A DNA stretch of 64,000 bases from positions 581,633 through 645,632 of the forward strand of contig NZ_JACHLC010000002.1 in assembly GCF_014207845.1 (NCBI RefSeq). The letters are read 5' to 3'. Below, piece after piece: positions 9,209 through 17,985 of the stretch. The first letter of the stretch is position 1, and the number at the start of each line of letters is the position of its first letter. The stretch is from Chryseobacterium shigense. Lineage in GTDB: Bacteria > Bacteroidota > Bacteroidia > Flavobacteriales > Weeksellaceae. Position numbers and translations under genes: made by a program. The notes beneath the pieces are model-generated. The model did not search any database. It saw only the letters and a list, made by a program, of their open reading frames with translations, and had not been told where the DNA came from.

Positions 9209-10429
9209 ATGTTTGACATTCAACAAATAAGAAGTCAGTTTACTATATTAAACCGCGAAGTGAATGGTAAACCTTTGGTTTACTTAGATAATGCAGCAAC
9301 ATCTCAGAAGCCGGATTCTGTTTTAAAAATCTGGAATGATTACTATACACAGCTTAATGCCAATGTTCACAGAGGAATCCATACATTAAGCCAGTTAGCT
9401 ACGGAAGAAATGGAGCTTTCAAGAAGGAAAATCCAGAAATTCATTAATGCTGAACATGACTTTGAAGTTATATTTACAAAGGGAACTACAGAAGGCCTGA
9501 ACCTCATCGCTTACATTTTAACGCAGAAGCTTAAAAAAGATGATGAGATCATCATTTCCTATCTGGAGCATCACTCCAATATCGTTCCGTGGCAATTGCT
9601 TTGTGAAAGAACCGGGGCTAAACTTAGAGTAATCCCTATCGATGAAAATGGTATTCTTCAACTTAACTATCTGGATGAATTTTTGAGCGAAAAAACGAAA
9701 GTTGTTTCTGTAAACCAGGTTTCCAATGCATTGGGAATTGTAAATCCAATAGAAGAGATCATTGCCAAAACAAGAAAAAACTCCGATGCTTATATTGTGA
9801 TTGATGGTGCACAGTCTGCCCCTCACTTCGAAATTGATGTACAGAAGATGGATTGTGATTTCTTTGTGTTTTCGGGGCATAAAATGTACGCCCCAATGGG
9901 AACCGGGATCCTTTACGGAAAACAGGAGATCCTGGAAGAACTTCCGCCTTTTCATGGAGGAGGGGAAATGATTGCAACCTGCTCTTTTGACGGAACTACC
10001 TATGCCGGACTACCTTTTAAATATGAGGCAGGAACCCCTAATGTTGGAGGTAATATCGCATTAGGTGCAGCTGTTGATTTTATTGATAGAATTGGAAGAC
10101 AAAACATTCAGAATCATGAGAATGCATTACTGGAATATGCACAGAGAAAGCTTTTAGAGCTGGATAATATAAAGATCTATGGCGAAAAGGCAAAAAGGAC
10201 AGGTGTAGTATCCTTTAATCTGGAAGGAGTGGGAATATCTTCCGATGTAGGGATGATCCTTGATAAAATGGGTGTTGCTGTAAGAACAGGGCATCACTGT
10301 ACACAGCCTATTATGGATTTTTTCAATATAGCAGGAACCGTAAGAGCCAGCTTTGCGGTTTACAATACCTTTGAAGAAATCGACAAGCTTGTAGAAGGAG
10401 TTAAAAAAGCTCAGAAAATGCTTGGATAA
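9209..10429 (+). CDS. sufS: Cysteine desulfurase SufS
   Basis: A 406-residue PLP enzyme that takes sulfur from L-cysteine as a persulfide for Fe-S cluster assembly. Fold-type I landmarks are visible: YLDNAATSQKP near the N-terminus, HRGIHTLS, the histidine stacking on PLP in YLEHHSN, the PLP lysine in FFVFSGHKMY, and the persulfide cysteine in RTGHHCTQP near residue 360. The pattern RxGHHC marks group II (SufS/CsdA-like) enzymes and not NifS/IscS. It stands alone here between two terminators. The rest of a suf operon is not in the window. Confidence 0.94.
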   Translation: MFDIQQIRSQFTILNREVNGKPLVYLDNAATSQKPDSVLKIWNDYYTQLNANVHRGIHTLSQLATEEMELSRRKIQKFINAEHDFEVIFTKGTTEGLNLIAYILTQKLKKDDEIIISYLEHHSNIVPWQLLCERTGAKLRVIPIDENGILQLNYLDEFLSEKTKVVSVNQVSNALGIVNPIEEIIAKTRKNSDAYIVIDGAQSAPHFEIDVQKMDCDFFVFSGHKMYAPMGTGILYGKQEILEELPPFHGGGEMIATCSFDGTTYAGLPFKYEAGTPNVGGNIALGAAVDFIDRIGRQNIQNHENALLEYAQRKLLELDNIKIYGEKAKRTGVVSFNLEGVGISSDVGMILDKMGVAVRTGHHCTQPIMDFFNIAGTVRASFAVYNTFEEIDKLVEGVKKAQKMLG

Positions 10430-10435
10430 AATATA

Positions 10436-10467
10436 AAAAGCAGTTGATAATCAACTGCTTTTTTATT
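10436..10467 (+). terminator. Terminator after sufS
   Basis: A nearly palindromic stem (AAAGCAGTTGA / TCAACTGCTTT) closes over a short loop and is followed by a T run. It starts 7 bases after the sufS stop codon. Confidence 0.82.
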
Positions 10468-10560
10468 GACGGGTAAATTGTTTAAAGAAATTTATAAATA
10501 ATAGAATTTTCCAATCTTTGAAATAGCAATTTTTGTGGTACATTGTTCTTATTCTTGATT

Positions 10561-10568
10561 TAATTTTG
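10561..10568 (+). promoter_or_regulatory. -7 box of the nitroreductase promoter
   Basis: TAATTTTG matches TAnnTTTG, 20 bases before the ATG at 10589. Confidence 0.55.
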
Positions 10569-10588
10569 CAGGGTCTAAATTTAATTTT

Positions 10589-11221
10589 ATGGAATTAATT
10601 GAAAAACTGAACTGGAGATTTGCCACCAAAGCAATGAACGGTCTGAAAGTACCACAGGAAAAAGTGGATAAAATATTGGAAGCTGCAAGACTGGCACCTA
10701 CATCCAGCGGGCTTCAGCCTTTTGAGATCATCGTGATCACCAATCAGGAAGTAAAGGAACAGATTAAGCCTCATGCATGGAACCAGCCGCAGATTACGGA
10801 CTGCTCGCACCTTTTGGTATTTGCCGCATGGGATAACTATACGGAAGAAAGGATCAACAAAATGTTTGATCTTACCAACGAAATCAGAGGCTTTAAAAAT
10901 GAAGGCTGGGAAAATTACAGGCAAATGCTGTTAAGTACTTATCCGCAAAGATCTGCTGAAGAAAACTTCACCCATGCCGCAAAACAGGCTTATATTTCTT
11001 TCGGAGCTGCGATAATTGCAGCGGCTTTTGAAGAAGTGGATTCTACACCAATGGAAGGTTTCTCTCCTGAAGCGGTAGATGAAGTTTTAAACCTGAAAGA
11101 AAAAGGCCTGAAAAGCGTACTGTTGTTGCCGATTGGTTACAGGGATGCTTCAACCGACTGGCTGGTTAACCTTACGAAAGTGAGAAAGCCGAAAGAAGCT
11201 TTTATTACCGAAGTGAATTAA
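10589..11221 (+). CDS. NAD(P)H-dependent nitroreductase family oxidoreductase
   Basis: A 210-residue flavoprotein of the nitroreductase superfamily (NfsB/YfkO-like), expected to be an FMN-dependent dimer that reduces quinones or nitro compounds with NAD(P)H. The FMN-phosphate region is WRFATKAMNG with the downstream ARLAPTSSGLQPFE, the usual arginine-serine pattern. A second conserved segment, AAKQAYISFGAAIIAAA, forms the dimer-interface helix. The C-terminal LPIGYRD matches the family's closing motif. It is monocistronic, between its own TAnnTTTG promoter and a bidirectional terminator shared with the haem operon. The physiological substrate is unknown. Confidence 0.88.
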   Translation: MELIEKLNWRFATKAMNGLKVPQEKVDKILEAARLAPTSSGLQPFEIIVITNQEVKEQIKPHAWNQPQITDCSHLLVFAAWDNYTEERINKMFDLTNEIRGFKNEGWENYRQMLLSTYPQRSAEENFTHAAKQAYISFGAAIIAAAFEEVDSTPMEGFSPEAVDEVLNLKEKGLKSVLLLPIGYRDASTDWLVNLTKVRKPKEAFITEVN

Positions 11222-11241
11222 TTACTAATTTTTTCTCATAG

Positions 11242-11275
11242 AAAATCCCTTTCAATTGTTTTTGAAAGGGATTTT
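11242..11275. terminator. Bidirectional terminator between the nitroreductase and hemE
   Basis: A 14-bp stem AAAATCCCTTTCAA / TTGAAAGGGATTTT, flanked by T-rich sequence on the plus strand and A-rich on the other side, can end both the plus-strand nitroreductase transcript and the convergent minus-strand hem operon. Confidence 0.82.
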
Positions 11276-11293
11276 ATTTTTATAAAATGAATT

Positions 11294-12325
11294 TTAAATA
11301 TTCGGTTTCCAGTCTACAACCGCTCTGATGAACGCTTCTGCATTTTCCACAGGAATATTCGGTAAAATTCCGTGCCCGAGATTGGCAATGTATCTGTCTT
11401 TTCCAAAACGGTTAATCATCTCAGTTACCATCTTTTTAATGGTTTCAGGGGTGGAGTGTAATCTTGCAGGATCAAAATTCCCCTGAAGCGTCATCGTATG
11501 GTTGGTTAATGTTCTTGCAAATTCAGGAGTGATGGTCCAGTCAACACCCAGAGCAGAAGCCTTGGACATCGTCATATCTTCAAGGGCAAACCAGCATCCT
11601 TTTCCAAATACCACCACATGGGTAAGAGGGCTCAACGCCTCAACAATCTGGTTGATATACTGCCATGAGAATTCCTGATAATCCGTAGGAGAAAGCATTC
11701 CTCCCCAGGAATCAAAAACCTGAACGGCAGAAACGCCTTTTTCAACTTTTCTTTTTAAATAAGCAATTGTAGTATCTGTAATCTTCTGAAGAAGTAAATG
11801 AGCGGCTTCCGGTTGCTGGAAACAGAATGATTTCGCAATATCAAAAGCTTTGCTTCCTTTTCCTTCCACACAATAGCAAAGGATCGTCCAGGGAGAGCCC
11901 GCAAAACCAATCAGCGGAATTTCATTATCTAATTTCTGAAGAGTAAGTTCAATAGCATCAAAAACGTAACCCAATGTGTCATTTACATCAGGAACTTCAA
12001 TATTCTGAACCTGTTCCGTTGTTCTGATAGGGTTGTCCAGCCACGGGCCAACTGATTCTTTCATTTTGAAATCAATTCCCATTGCCTGGGGAACTACTAA
12101 AATATCAGAAAACAGGATTGCAGCATCCAGGGGAAACCTTCTGATCGGCTGTATGGTGATCTCGGCAGCTAGCTCAGGAGTCTGGCATCTTGTAAAGAAA
12201 TCATATTTATCTCTGAGAGCAATGAATTCAGGAAGGTATCTTCCGGCCTGTCTCATCATCCATACGGGGGGCCTTTCTACAGTTTCTCCGCGAAGTGCTT
12301 TTAAATATAAGTCGTTTTTAATCAT
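11294..12325 (-). CDS. hemE: Uroporphyrinogen decarboxylase
   Basis: A 343-residue cytosolic enzyme that removes four carboxyl groups from uroporphyrinogen III to give coproporphyrinogen III. The N-terminal signature [15 protein letters not shown] contains the substrate-binding arginines. [23 protein letters not shown] and [10 protein letters not shown] are further family blocks. It is the last gene of the hem unit and lies 66 bases downstream of hemD. It ends against a bidirectional terminator. Start and length are typical for the family. Confidence 0.96.
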   Translation of the reverse strand: MIKNDLYLKALRGETVERPPVWMMRQAGRYLPEFIALRDKYDFFTRCQTPELAAEITIQPIRRFPLDAAILFSDILVVPQAMGIDFKMKESVGPWLDNPIRTTEQVQNIEVPDVNDTLGYVFDAIELTLQKLDNEIPLIGFAGSPWTILCYCVEGKGSKAFDIAKSFCFQQPEAAHLLLQKITDTTIAYLKRKVEKGVSAVQVFDSWGGMLSPTDYQEFSWQYINQIVEALSPLTHVVVFGKGCWFALEDMTMSKASALGVDWTITPEFARTLTNHTMTLQGNFDPARLHSTPETIKKMVTEMINRFGKDRYIANLGHGILPNIPVENAEAFIRAVVDWKPNI

Positions 12326-12391
12326 AATTTATTTAAACTAATAGAACCGTTACCGGCACTCATTATTTTTACCAGCCAGGCTTGCAGCTGT

Positions 12392-13063
12392 TTATAGTTT
12401 CTTTTTTATCAGTCTGAAAATAGAAGCCAGGTTATTTTCTTCTGATGTGAAGATTTCTCCTGCAGTGTACTTTCTAAGTTCTCCCGATGTAGTTTCTCCG
12501 ATTGAAAAAATCTTTATTCCTTCCAAAGGATTGAGTTTTGCAAAACTACGAACTCCGCTTGGACTAAAAAAAACTGCAGCATGATATTTTTCAGGTACGG
12601 AAGGGTAAAGCTCTTCCGTTGTATAAATTGTGATCTTTTTGTAGCTGATGTTCTGTAAAGGAAGATTCTTATCCAGCACGTCAATGGCAAGATTACCACA
12701 GAAATGGAGAAACTTTTCGTCCTGGCAGTTTCCGATGATAAACCTTGAAAGTACTTCGGCATTCTTCAGCACCTTAAATGTTCCGAAACCGTATTTTCTC
12801 AGTTCACGCTTTGTTTTTTCGCCGATGCAGTATATTTTGTTGTAGTTTCTTGCAGTAAAATCCTCGTTGGGTTTAAATTGATTCTCAAAGAATGAGCGTA
12901 CTCCGTTGACACTTGTGAAGATCAGGGAATAGTTTTTTAAATCAAACGGAACAGTTCTTATAGGTTCTGTTCTGATTACCTCAACGCATTCAGCCGAGAT
13001 ATCCGATCCTAATTCTTTGGATAATAATTCGGCAGCTATGATTTTGGTAAACAGGATTTTCAT
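12392..13063 (-). CDS. hemD: Uroporphyrinogen-III synthase
   Basis: A 223-residue enzyme that closes and rearranges hydroxymethylbilane into uroporphyrinogen III. HemD diverges quickly, but its paired-lobe hallmarks are visible: SLIFTSVNGVRSF in the first half and AVFFSPSGVRSFAK in the second, followed by FSIGETTSGELRK. The neighbouring hemA, hemC and hemE support the call. It begins 4 bases after the amidase gene ends, so co-transcription is likely. Confidence 0.88.
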   Translation of the reverse strand: MKILFTKIIAAELLSKELGSDISAECVEVIRTEPIRTVPFDLKNYSLIFTSVNGVRSFFENQFKPNEDFTARNYNKIYCIGEKTKRELRKYGFGTFKVLKNAEVLSRFIIGNCQDEKFLHFCGNLAIDVLDKNLPLQNISYKKITIYTTEELYPSVPEKYHAAVFFSPSGVRSFAKLNPLEGIKIFSIGETTSGELRKYTAGEIFTSEENNLASIFRLIKKKL

Positions 13064-13067
13064 TACA

Positions 13068-13724
13068 TTAAGGTTTGTCTTTTAAGTGCAGATCGGTAAC
13101 TAACAGTCTTACCTTTTTCATAAAATCTTTTCCGGGATCATCTTTTATGGTGAAATAATTCGGATCCGTTTCTTTCCAAAGCTTAGAACCCCTGAATACA
13201 CCATATTCTGAATGTCCTATCAGGTATTCTATTTTATACTTTTTAGTTAATTGCCTTACCAGCTGAGCATTTGCCAAAACCTGGTTTTCTGTCAGAGGCT
13301 GGCTTTTGCTTCCTATATTTTCAATACCAATAGCACAGTAATTAAGTCCTATGGTATGTCTTGCGAACATATCGGATTCCATAAGCTGGTAAATGGTGCC
13401 GTCCCTGTCTACAATAAACTGGGAAGATACATTTAAAGTACTCTGCTTCTTCAAAACATTTCTGGCCGATTCCAGATACGTTTTATTGAAATATCTATAA
13501 TTGGTTTCAACAGTTCCTCCCGCGGTATAATGCAGTACAATTATTTTGGGTGAAATAGCAGGTGTATTTTGCACGATATTGTAATGATCTTTAAGGTACT
13601 CTAAACTTAGACGCACTCTCTCCTTTGAGTAATCAATGGGTTTGTTGATGGTTTTAAATTCGTTAGTCTGAGCTTCTGTATAGCATGATACCAATATAAA
13701 TAAAGCATAGATAAGGTTTTTCAT
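13068..13724 (-). CDS. N-acetylmuramoyl-L-alanine amidase (amidase_2), exported
   Basis: A 218-residue exported peptidoglycan amidase. The signal peptide ends near residue 14-18 (LVSCYTEAQ); the cysteine could be a lipobox. The zinc fold shows the first histidine in IVLHYTAGG, DRDGTIYQL, a second block ARHTIGLNYCAIGIENIG, and YLIGHSEYG. These match the T7-lysozyme/PGRP-like amidase_2 family, which cleaves between N-acetylmuramic acid and L-alanine. It sits between hemC and hemD with a DUF1287 gene, an unusual insertion into a haem operon. Whether it acts in recycling or daughter-cell separation cannot be told. Confidence 0.85.
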   Translation of the reverse strand: MKNLIYALFILVSCYTEAQTNEFKTINKPIDYSKERVRLSLEYLKDHYNIVQNTPAISPKIIVLHYTAGGTVETNYRYFNKTYLESARNVLKKQSTLNVSSQFIVDRDGTIYQLMESDMFARHTIGLNYCAIGIENIGSKSQPLTENQVLANAQLVRQLTKKYKIEYLIGHSEYGVFRGSKLWKETDPNYFTIKDDPGKDFMKKVRLLVTDLHLKDKP

Positions 13725-13731
13725 AAGCAGC

Positions 13732-14313
13732 TTATTTCCGGTATTGATAATGTCCTGTAATGGTATATGTAAAAAGACAGTCTTCTAAAACCTGTCCGCC
13801 TCCTATATTATGAACGATCAGGAACCTCTTTCCGTCAGCAGATTTCTTATTGACAACAATCCCGATATGGGTAAGGTTTCCGGGTAAAATCCAGGTAACA
13901 ATATCTCCGGGAATATAAAGTTCAGGATTGGTTTCAGTAGATTTTATTTTTCCGAATTTAGAAAAGAAAACGGCAAGATTCGGAACCCTTCTGTGGTCAA
14001 TATTGGTGTCAGGTTTTTTTAATCCCCATGTTTTCGGGTATTTTGAAAAGTTTTTTCCCATGTCCTCATGAACTTCTTTCTGAAGATCTATGCCAAGCTT
14101 CCTGTATGCCCTGATAATAACATCCGTGCAGACTCCTTTGTCAGCAGGGATATCTCCGTTAGGATATTTAATCACGAAATAAGCAGGATCATACCTTATT
14201 GTATTATCTATCAGGCTCAAAGCGGAATTGGATAGCTGAAGTGCAAATTTATCCTGTGCATTTGCAGCAAATACACAAAAAAGGAATACAAATAAAAAAA
14301 AGGATTTTTTCAT
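13732..14313 (-). CDS. DUF1287-family exported protein
   Basis: A 193-residue exported protein with a clear signal peptide (..FAANAQ, cleavage about residue 19). It matches the DUF1287 pattern: DNTIRYDPAYF, the CTDVIIRAYRKLGIDLQ block with a conserved cysteine, PGDIVTW and LTHIGIVV with a conserved histidine, and LIVHNIGGG. The Cys/His arrangement resembles the NlpC/P60 papain-like fold, so a cell-wall or amide hydrolase role is plausible but unproven. It is 7 bases upstream of the amidase gene and likely co-expressed with it, which supports a periplasmic murein function. Confidence 0.8.
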   Translation of the reverse strand: MKKSFFLFVFLFCVFAANAQDKFALQLSNSALSLIDNTIRYDPAYFVIKYPNGDIPADKGVCTDVIIRAYRKLGIDLQKEVHEDMGKNFSKYPKTWGLKKPDTNIDHRRVPNLAVFFSKFGKIKSTETNPELYIPGDIVTWILPGNLTHIGIVVNKKSADGKRFLIVHNIGGGQVLEDCLFTYTITGHYQYRK

Positions 14314-14358
14314 TGCTCTGCATTGGGTATGTAAAGATACAAATCTGCCTGGGATTTC

Positions 14359-15267
14359 TTAATAGGAGTTTTTGATCTCGGTCATCAGCTCTTTTCCTCC
14401 GTTTTCAAGAACTATTTTTGCGAATTTTTTTCCAAAGTTCTCGTTTTCATTGTATTCGAAGTTCTCATCGGTGGCAATACAGTTTTTACCATCCAGAGAA
14501 CAAAGTGCAGCTTTGAAACGGACCTGGTTTTCGATGATCTCTGCAAAAGCTCCGATTGGGGCAGTGCATCCGCCTTCCAGTGTGCTCAGGAAATTTCTTT
14601 CGATCTCTACACAGATCTGTGTTTTCTTATGATTGATCTGGCTTAGAATTTCATTGATTTCCGGTTTGTCAGAATGTCCGGCAACGGCAATTACTCCCTG
14701 AGAGGCAGCCGGAATCATTAACGGAAGCATTTCATAATCAATGTCCATTTTCATTCTCTTGATTCCTGCCAGAGATAGGATCGTGGCATCAAAATCCCCT
14801 TCTTCCAGTTTCTGCAGACGAGTCTGGATATTTCCACGGATATCTGAGAATTCAGCGTGAGGATAATTCTTTAGCCAGAATGCCCTTCTTCTCAGGCTGG
14901 ATGTAGCCAGCTTCAGCTCGTGGAATTCCTTATTTCGTGCAGATTCTTTTCTTATCAATACGTCCTGTGGAAAATCTCTTTCCAGATAGGCAATGATCTC
15001 AATATTTTGTGGAAGCTGTGTGGGTACATCTTTTAAAGAGTGTACAGCGATATCAATTTCGTCATTCAGTAAAGCTACATCAAGGTCTCTTGTAAAAACC
15101 CCGGTGATCCCCAAAGAATAAAGCGGTTGATTTAAGTTCTTATCGCCGGAAGAGACAATAGGAACAATTTCCGTTAAATAATTACGGTTTTGAAGGTTCC
15201 TCGCAACCTCTCTTGCCTGCCAAAGTGCCAGTGCGGAATTTCGTGTCCCGATTCTAATGCTTTTCAT
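14359..15267 (-). CDS. hemC: Hydroxymethylbilane synthase (porphobilinogen deaminase)
   Basis: A 302-residue enzyme that polymerises four porphobilinogens into hydroxymethylbilane on a dipyrromethane cofactor. Motifs are IRIGTRNSALALWQA at the N-terminus, AVHSLKDVPT with the catalytic aspartate region, RRRAFWL, and the cofactor cysteine in LEGGCTAPIG. The ATG at 15267 overlaps the end of hemA by 14 bases (hemA stop at 15254), which indicates translational coupling. An upstream in-frame start would add eight residues and is less likely. Confidence 0.95.
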   Translation of the reverse strand: MKSIRIGTRNSALALWQAREVARNLQNRNYLTEIVPIVSSGDKNLNQPLYSLGITGVFTRDLDVALLNDEIDIAVHSLKDVPTQLPQNIEIIAYLERDFPQDVLIRKESARNKEFHELKLATSSLRRRAFWLKNYPHAEFSDIRGNIQTRLQKLEEGDFDATILSLAGIKRMKMDIDYEMLPLMIPAASQGVIAVAGHSDKPEINEILSQINHKKTQICVEIERNFLSTLEGGCTAPIGAFAEIIENQVRFKAALCSLDGKNCIATDENFEYNENENFGKKFAKIVLENGGKELMTEIKNSY

Positions 15268-16528
15268 TGAATTCGTTGTTTGGTTGTTCAACTAATATTT
15301 CGTGCATTAATTTACTAATTTCTTCGGCTTTCAAAGGGTTGTCTATGATAAATTTTGCAAAACGGTTGGTAATTTTCTGGATCATTTTATCAGAAAGCTC
15401 CATGTCCGTGATGTTTATGTATTTATTTTTCTTATAAAAATTATGCATTTCATTACGTTCCATATTTTTCAGGACCGCTTTGAAATGGTGGATATTGGGT
15501 GCCAGCTTTCTCTTTTTTTCCCATTCCAGGAAGTCTTTCATCAGTTCTTTGATGATTTTTTCAGCTTTTGGAATTTCTTTTTCCCTTTGCTGAATTGTTT
15601 CCTGAATTTGTTTCGAAAGCTCATCTACATCAATAAGGGTTACATTTTCATTCTCGGTAACGTTCTTTTCAACGTTATGAGGAATAGAAAGATCAATCAC
15701 CAGTGTTTCCTTTCCGTTCGGGAAGTGGGATTTGTTAATGATAGGATGTTTTGCCCCGGTTGCCACAATCAGGATGTCGGTGTTTTTTAATTCCTGGTCA
15801 ACATCAGAATAATCAACATGAGGAATACTGTATTTCTGGGAAATTTTCTCAGCCTTCTCCTGTGTTCTGTTGGCTATTTTAATTTTCGGCTGATACACAT
15901 GTTTTACCAGGTTTTCAACCGTATTTTGTCCGATCTCGCCTACACCTAAAAGAAGAATGTTCTTTTCAGTGATTCTTTTCTGGTTATTCAGAATATAATG
16001 AACAGCAGCATAAGACACGGAAGCGGCTCCATTGGAAATTCCGGTTTCATTCTTGATCCTTTTTGAAATCTGGATCGCGGCATTAATTGCTCTTTCCAGA
16101 TACGGATTAGAATTCTGTCTCTCTTTTTTAAAACGGCTGTATGCTTTTTTGATCTGTCCGATGATCTCAAAGTCTCCAATGATCTGGCTTTCAAGTCCTG
16201 CTGCTACTCTGAACAGATGGGCAAGGGCTTCTTCCTTGGTAAGAATATTGGCAAACTGGAGAAAGTCCGTAAGCTGTACACCAATGGTTTTGCAGTACTC
16301 TTCCGCTACCAGGAGATAATTGGGAGAAGTAGTATAGATCTCGGTTCTGTTACACGTAGAAACCACAAATGCATCCCCTAAATCCACACTGTGGATCCGG
16401 CTGACAAAATTTTTGATGTTCTCATCAAAGAATGCAAATTTCCCTCTTGTTTCTACATCAGCCTTCTCGTAGCTGATGGAAAGCACAGCGAAATTAGACG
16501 TCTGATGAATGTTGGAATACTGTAACAT
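15254..16528 (-). CDS. hemA: Glutamyl-tRNA reductase
   Basis: A 424-residue NADPH enzyme that reduces glutamyl-tRNA to glutamate-1-semialdehyde, the first committed step of the C5 haem route. The active-site cysteine lies in VVSTCNRTEIY. A conserved helix carries SNGAASVSYAAVHY, and the NADPH fold has ILLLGVGEIGQNT. I chose the ATG at 16528 because a perfect -7 box lies at 16538-16545. A TTG start at 16540 would fall inside that box. The transcript is therefore almost leaderless. It is the first gene of hemA-hemC-DUF1287-amidase-hemD-hemE. Confidence 0.95.
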   Translation of the reverse strand: MLQYSNIHQTSNFAVLSISYEKADVETRGKFAFFDENIKNFVSRIHSVDLGDAFVVSTCNRTEIYTTSPNYLLVAEEYCKTIGVQLTDFLQFANILTKEEALAHLFRVAAGLESQIIGDFEIIGQIKKAYSRFKKERQNSNPYLERAINAAIQISKRIKNETGISNGAASVSYAAVHYILNNQKRITEKNILLLGVGEIGQNTVENLVKHVYQPKIKIANRTQEKAEKISQKYSIPHVDYSDVDQELKNTDILIVATGAKHPIINKSHFPNGKETLVIDLSIPHNVEKNVTENENVTLIDVDELSKQIQETIQQREKEIPKAEKIIKELMKDFLEWEKKRKLAPNIHHFKAVLKNMERNEMHNFYKKNKYINITDMELSDKMIQKITNRFAKFIIDNPLKAEEISKLMHEILVEQPNNEFNEKH

Positions 16529-16537
16529 AAGCAGTCG

Positions 16538-16545
16538 CAAATTTA
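16538..16545 (-). promoter_or_regulatory. -7 box of the hem operon promoter
   Basis: Minus strand TAAATTTG, a perfect TAnnTTTG, only 9 bases upstream of the hemA ATG. Confidence 0.6.
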
Positions 16546-16899
16546 CGGATTTTTTAATTAACCATCCGCTGATAATGTATATGATAATTATCGTAAAAAA
16601 CTATAGTAAAGTGTTCATTTTGATTTTTAGATTTTAAAAAAATATTGGAAGGTATAAATGTGAAAAATCTAACAGAAATAAAGAAAAATTTACAGATAAT
16701 TATACTTGAATTCTCTTTCTTTTTTATTCTTTGGCTGTTTTATCTTTCAGTAAATCCGATTTTTTGCCTCATCCCGTTAATTTAGTTTAAATCAGGCTCC
16801 ATAAATGATTAAATCAAAAGTTAATAAACAATTGTGAATTTTAATAAAATTTTAACCAAATTATGTGTACGTTAAGTTTCTTTAGTAGTGTTAAATTCA
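16546..16899. other. Intergenic region between divergent hemA and mreB
   Basis: About 350 bases of A/T-rich DNA between the two divergent promoters. I see no ORF above background, no tRNA-like fold, and no strong inverted repeat or terminator. Long leaders or regulator sites could be present but are not evident. Confidence 0.4.
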
Positions 16900-16907
16900 T
16901 ATCTTTG
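16900..16907 (+). promoter_or_regulatory. -7 box of the mreB-rodA operon promoter
   Basis: TATCTTTG matches TAnnTTTG and lies 24 bases upstream of the mreB ATG. Confidence 0.58.
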
Positions 16908-16931
16908 TAAACTTAAAATCAGAAGAAAAAT

Positions 16932-17957
16932 ATGAGTTTATTCGATATGTTTACGCAAGAAATTGCGATAGACCTTGGTACTGCCAATACCCTTATTATC
17001 CACAATAACAAAATTGTTATAGATCAGCCGTCAATTGTTGCAATTGAACGTTCTACGGGTAGACCTATTGCGGTCGGTGAGCAGGCTAAGCACATGCAGG
17101 GTAAAACTCACGAAGATATCAAGACCATCCGTCCGCTGAAAGATGGGGTAATTGCAGATTTCCACGCTTCTGAACATATGATTAAGGAATTTATCAAAAA
17201 AATTCCCGGGATCAAGGGCAGGTTTATTCAGCCGGCATTAAGAATCGTTATCTGTATCCCTTCCGGTATTACGGAAGTTGAAAAAAGAGCAGTAAGAGAT
17301 TCTGCTCAGAAAGTAAATGCAAAAGAAGTAAGGTTGATTTATGAACCAATGGCAGCTGCAATAGGAGTTGGTATTGATGTTCAGAAACCTGAAGGAAATA
17401 TGATTATCGACATAGGCGGAGGTACCACAGAAATTGCTGTTGTAGCGTTAGGAGGAATTGTATGTGATAAATCTGTGAAAATTGCAGGTGATGTATTTAC
17501 TAATGATATTGCGTATTATCTGAGAACTCACCATAACCTTTATATTGGAGAAAGAACTGCTGAAAGAATCAAAATTGAAGTAGGTTCTGCAGTGGAAGAT
17601 CTTGATGTTGATATTGAAGATATCCCGGTACAGGGTAGAGACCTTATCACAGGAAAGCCAAAAGAGATCATGGTAGGATATAAGGAAATTGCACGTGCAT
17701 TAGACAAGTCTATCATTAGAATTGAAGATGCCGTAATGGAAACACTTTCTCTTACTCCACCGGAACTGGCTGCCGATATTTATAAAACAGGTATTTATCT
17801 TGCCGGAGGAGGTGCTTTATTGAGAGGCCTTGCGGATAGGCTGCACAAAAAAACCGGTCTTCCTGTATTTGTTGCAGAAGATCCGTTGAGAGCTGTAGTT
17901 CGCGGAACAGGTATTGCCCTTAAGAATATGGATAAGTTCAATTTCTTAATTAAATAA
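16932..17957 (+). CDS. mreB: Rod-shape determining protein MreB
   Basis: A 341-residue actin-like ATPase that forms membrane-bound filaments guiding lateral cell-wall synthesis. Phosphate-binding loops are visible as AIDLGTANTLI (phosphate 1) and MIIDIGGGTTEIAV (phosphate 2), and the adenosine motif is GIYLAGGGALLRG. VICIPSGITEVEKRAV is another family block. The length is typical. It opens the mreB-mreC-mreD-mrdA-rodA operon, with 28 bases before mreC. Confidence 0.97.
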   Translation: MSLFDMFTQEIAIDLGTANTLIIHNNKIVIDQPSIVAIERSTGRPIAVGEQAKHMQGKTHEDIKTIRPLKDGVIADFHASEHMIKEFIKKIPGIKGRFIQPALRIVICIPSGITEVEKRAVRDSAQKVNAKEVRLIYEPMAAAIGVGIDVQKPEGNMIIDIGGGTTEIAVVALGGIVCDKSVKIAGDVFTNDIAYYLRTHHNLYIGERTAERIKIEVGSAVEDLDVDIEDIPVQGRDLITGKPKEIMVGYKEIARALDKSIIRIEDAVMETLSLTPPELAADIYKTGIYLAGGGALLRGLADRLHKKTGLPVFVAEDPLRAVVRGTGIALKNMDKFNFLIK

Positions 17958-17985
17958 TTCTAACCTTTTACGACTATATATCTGA

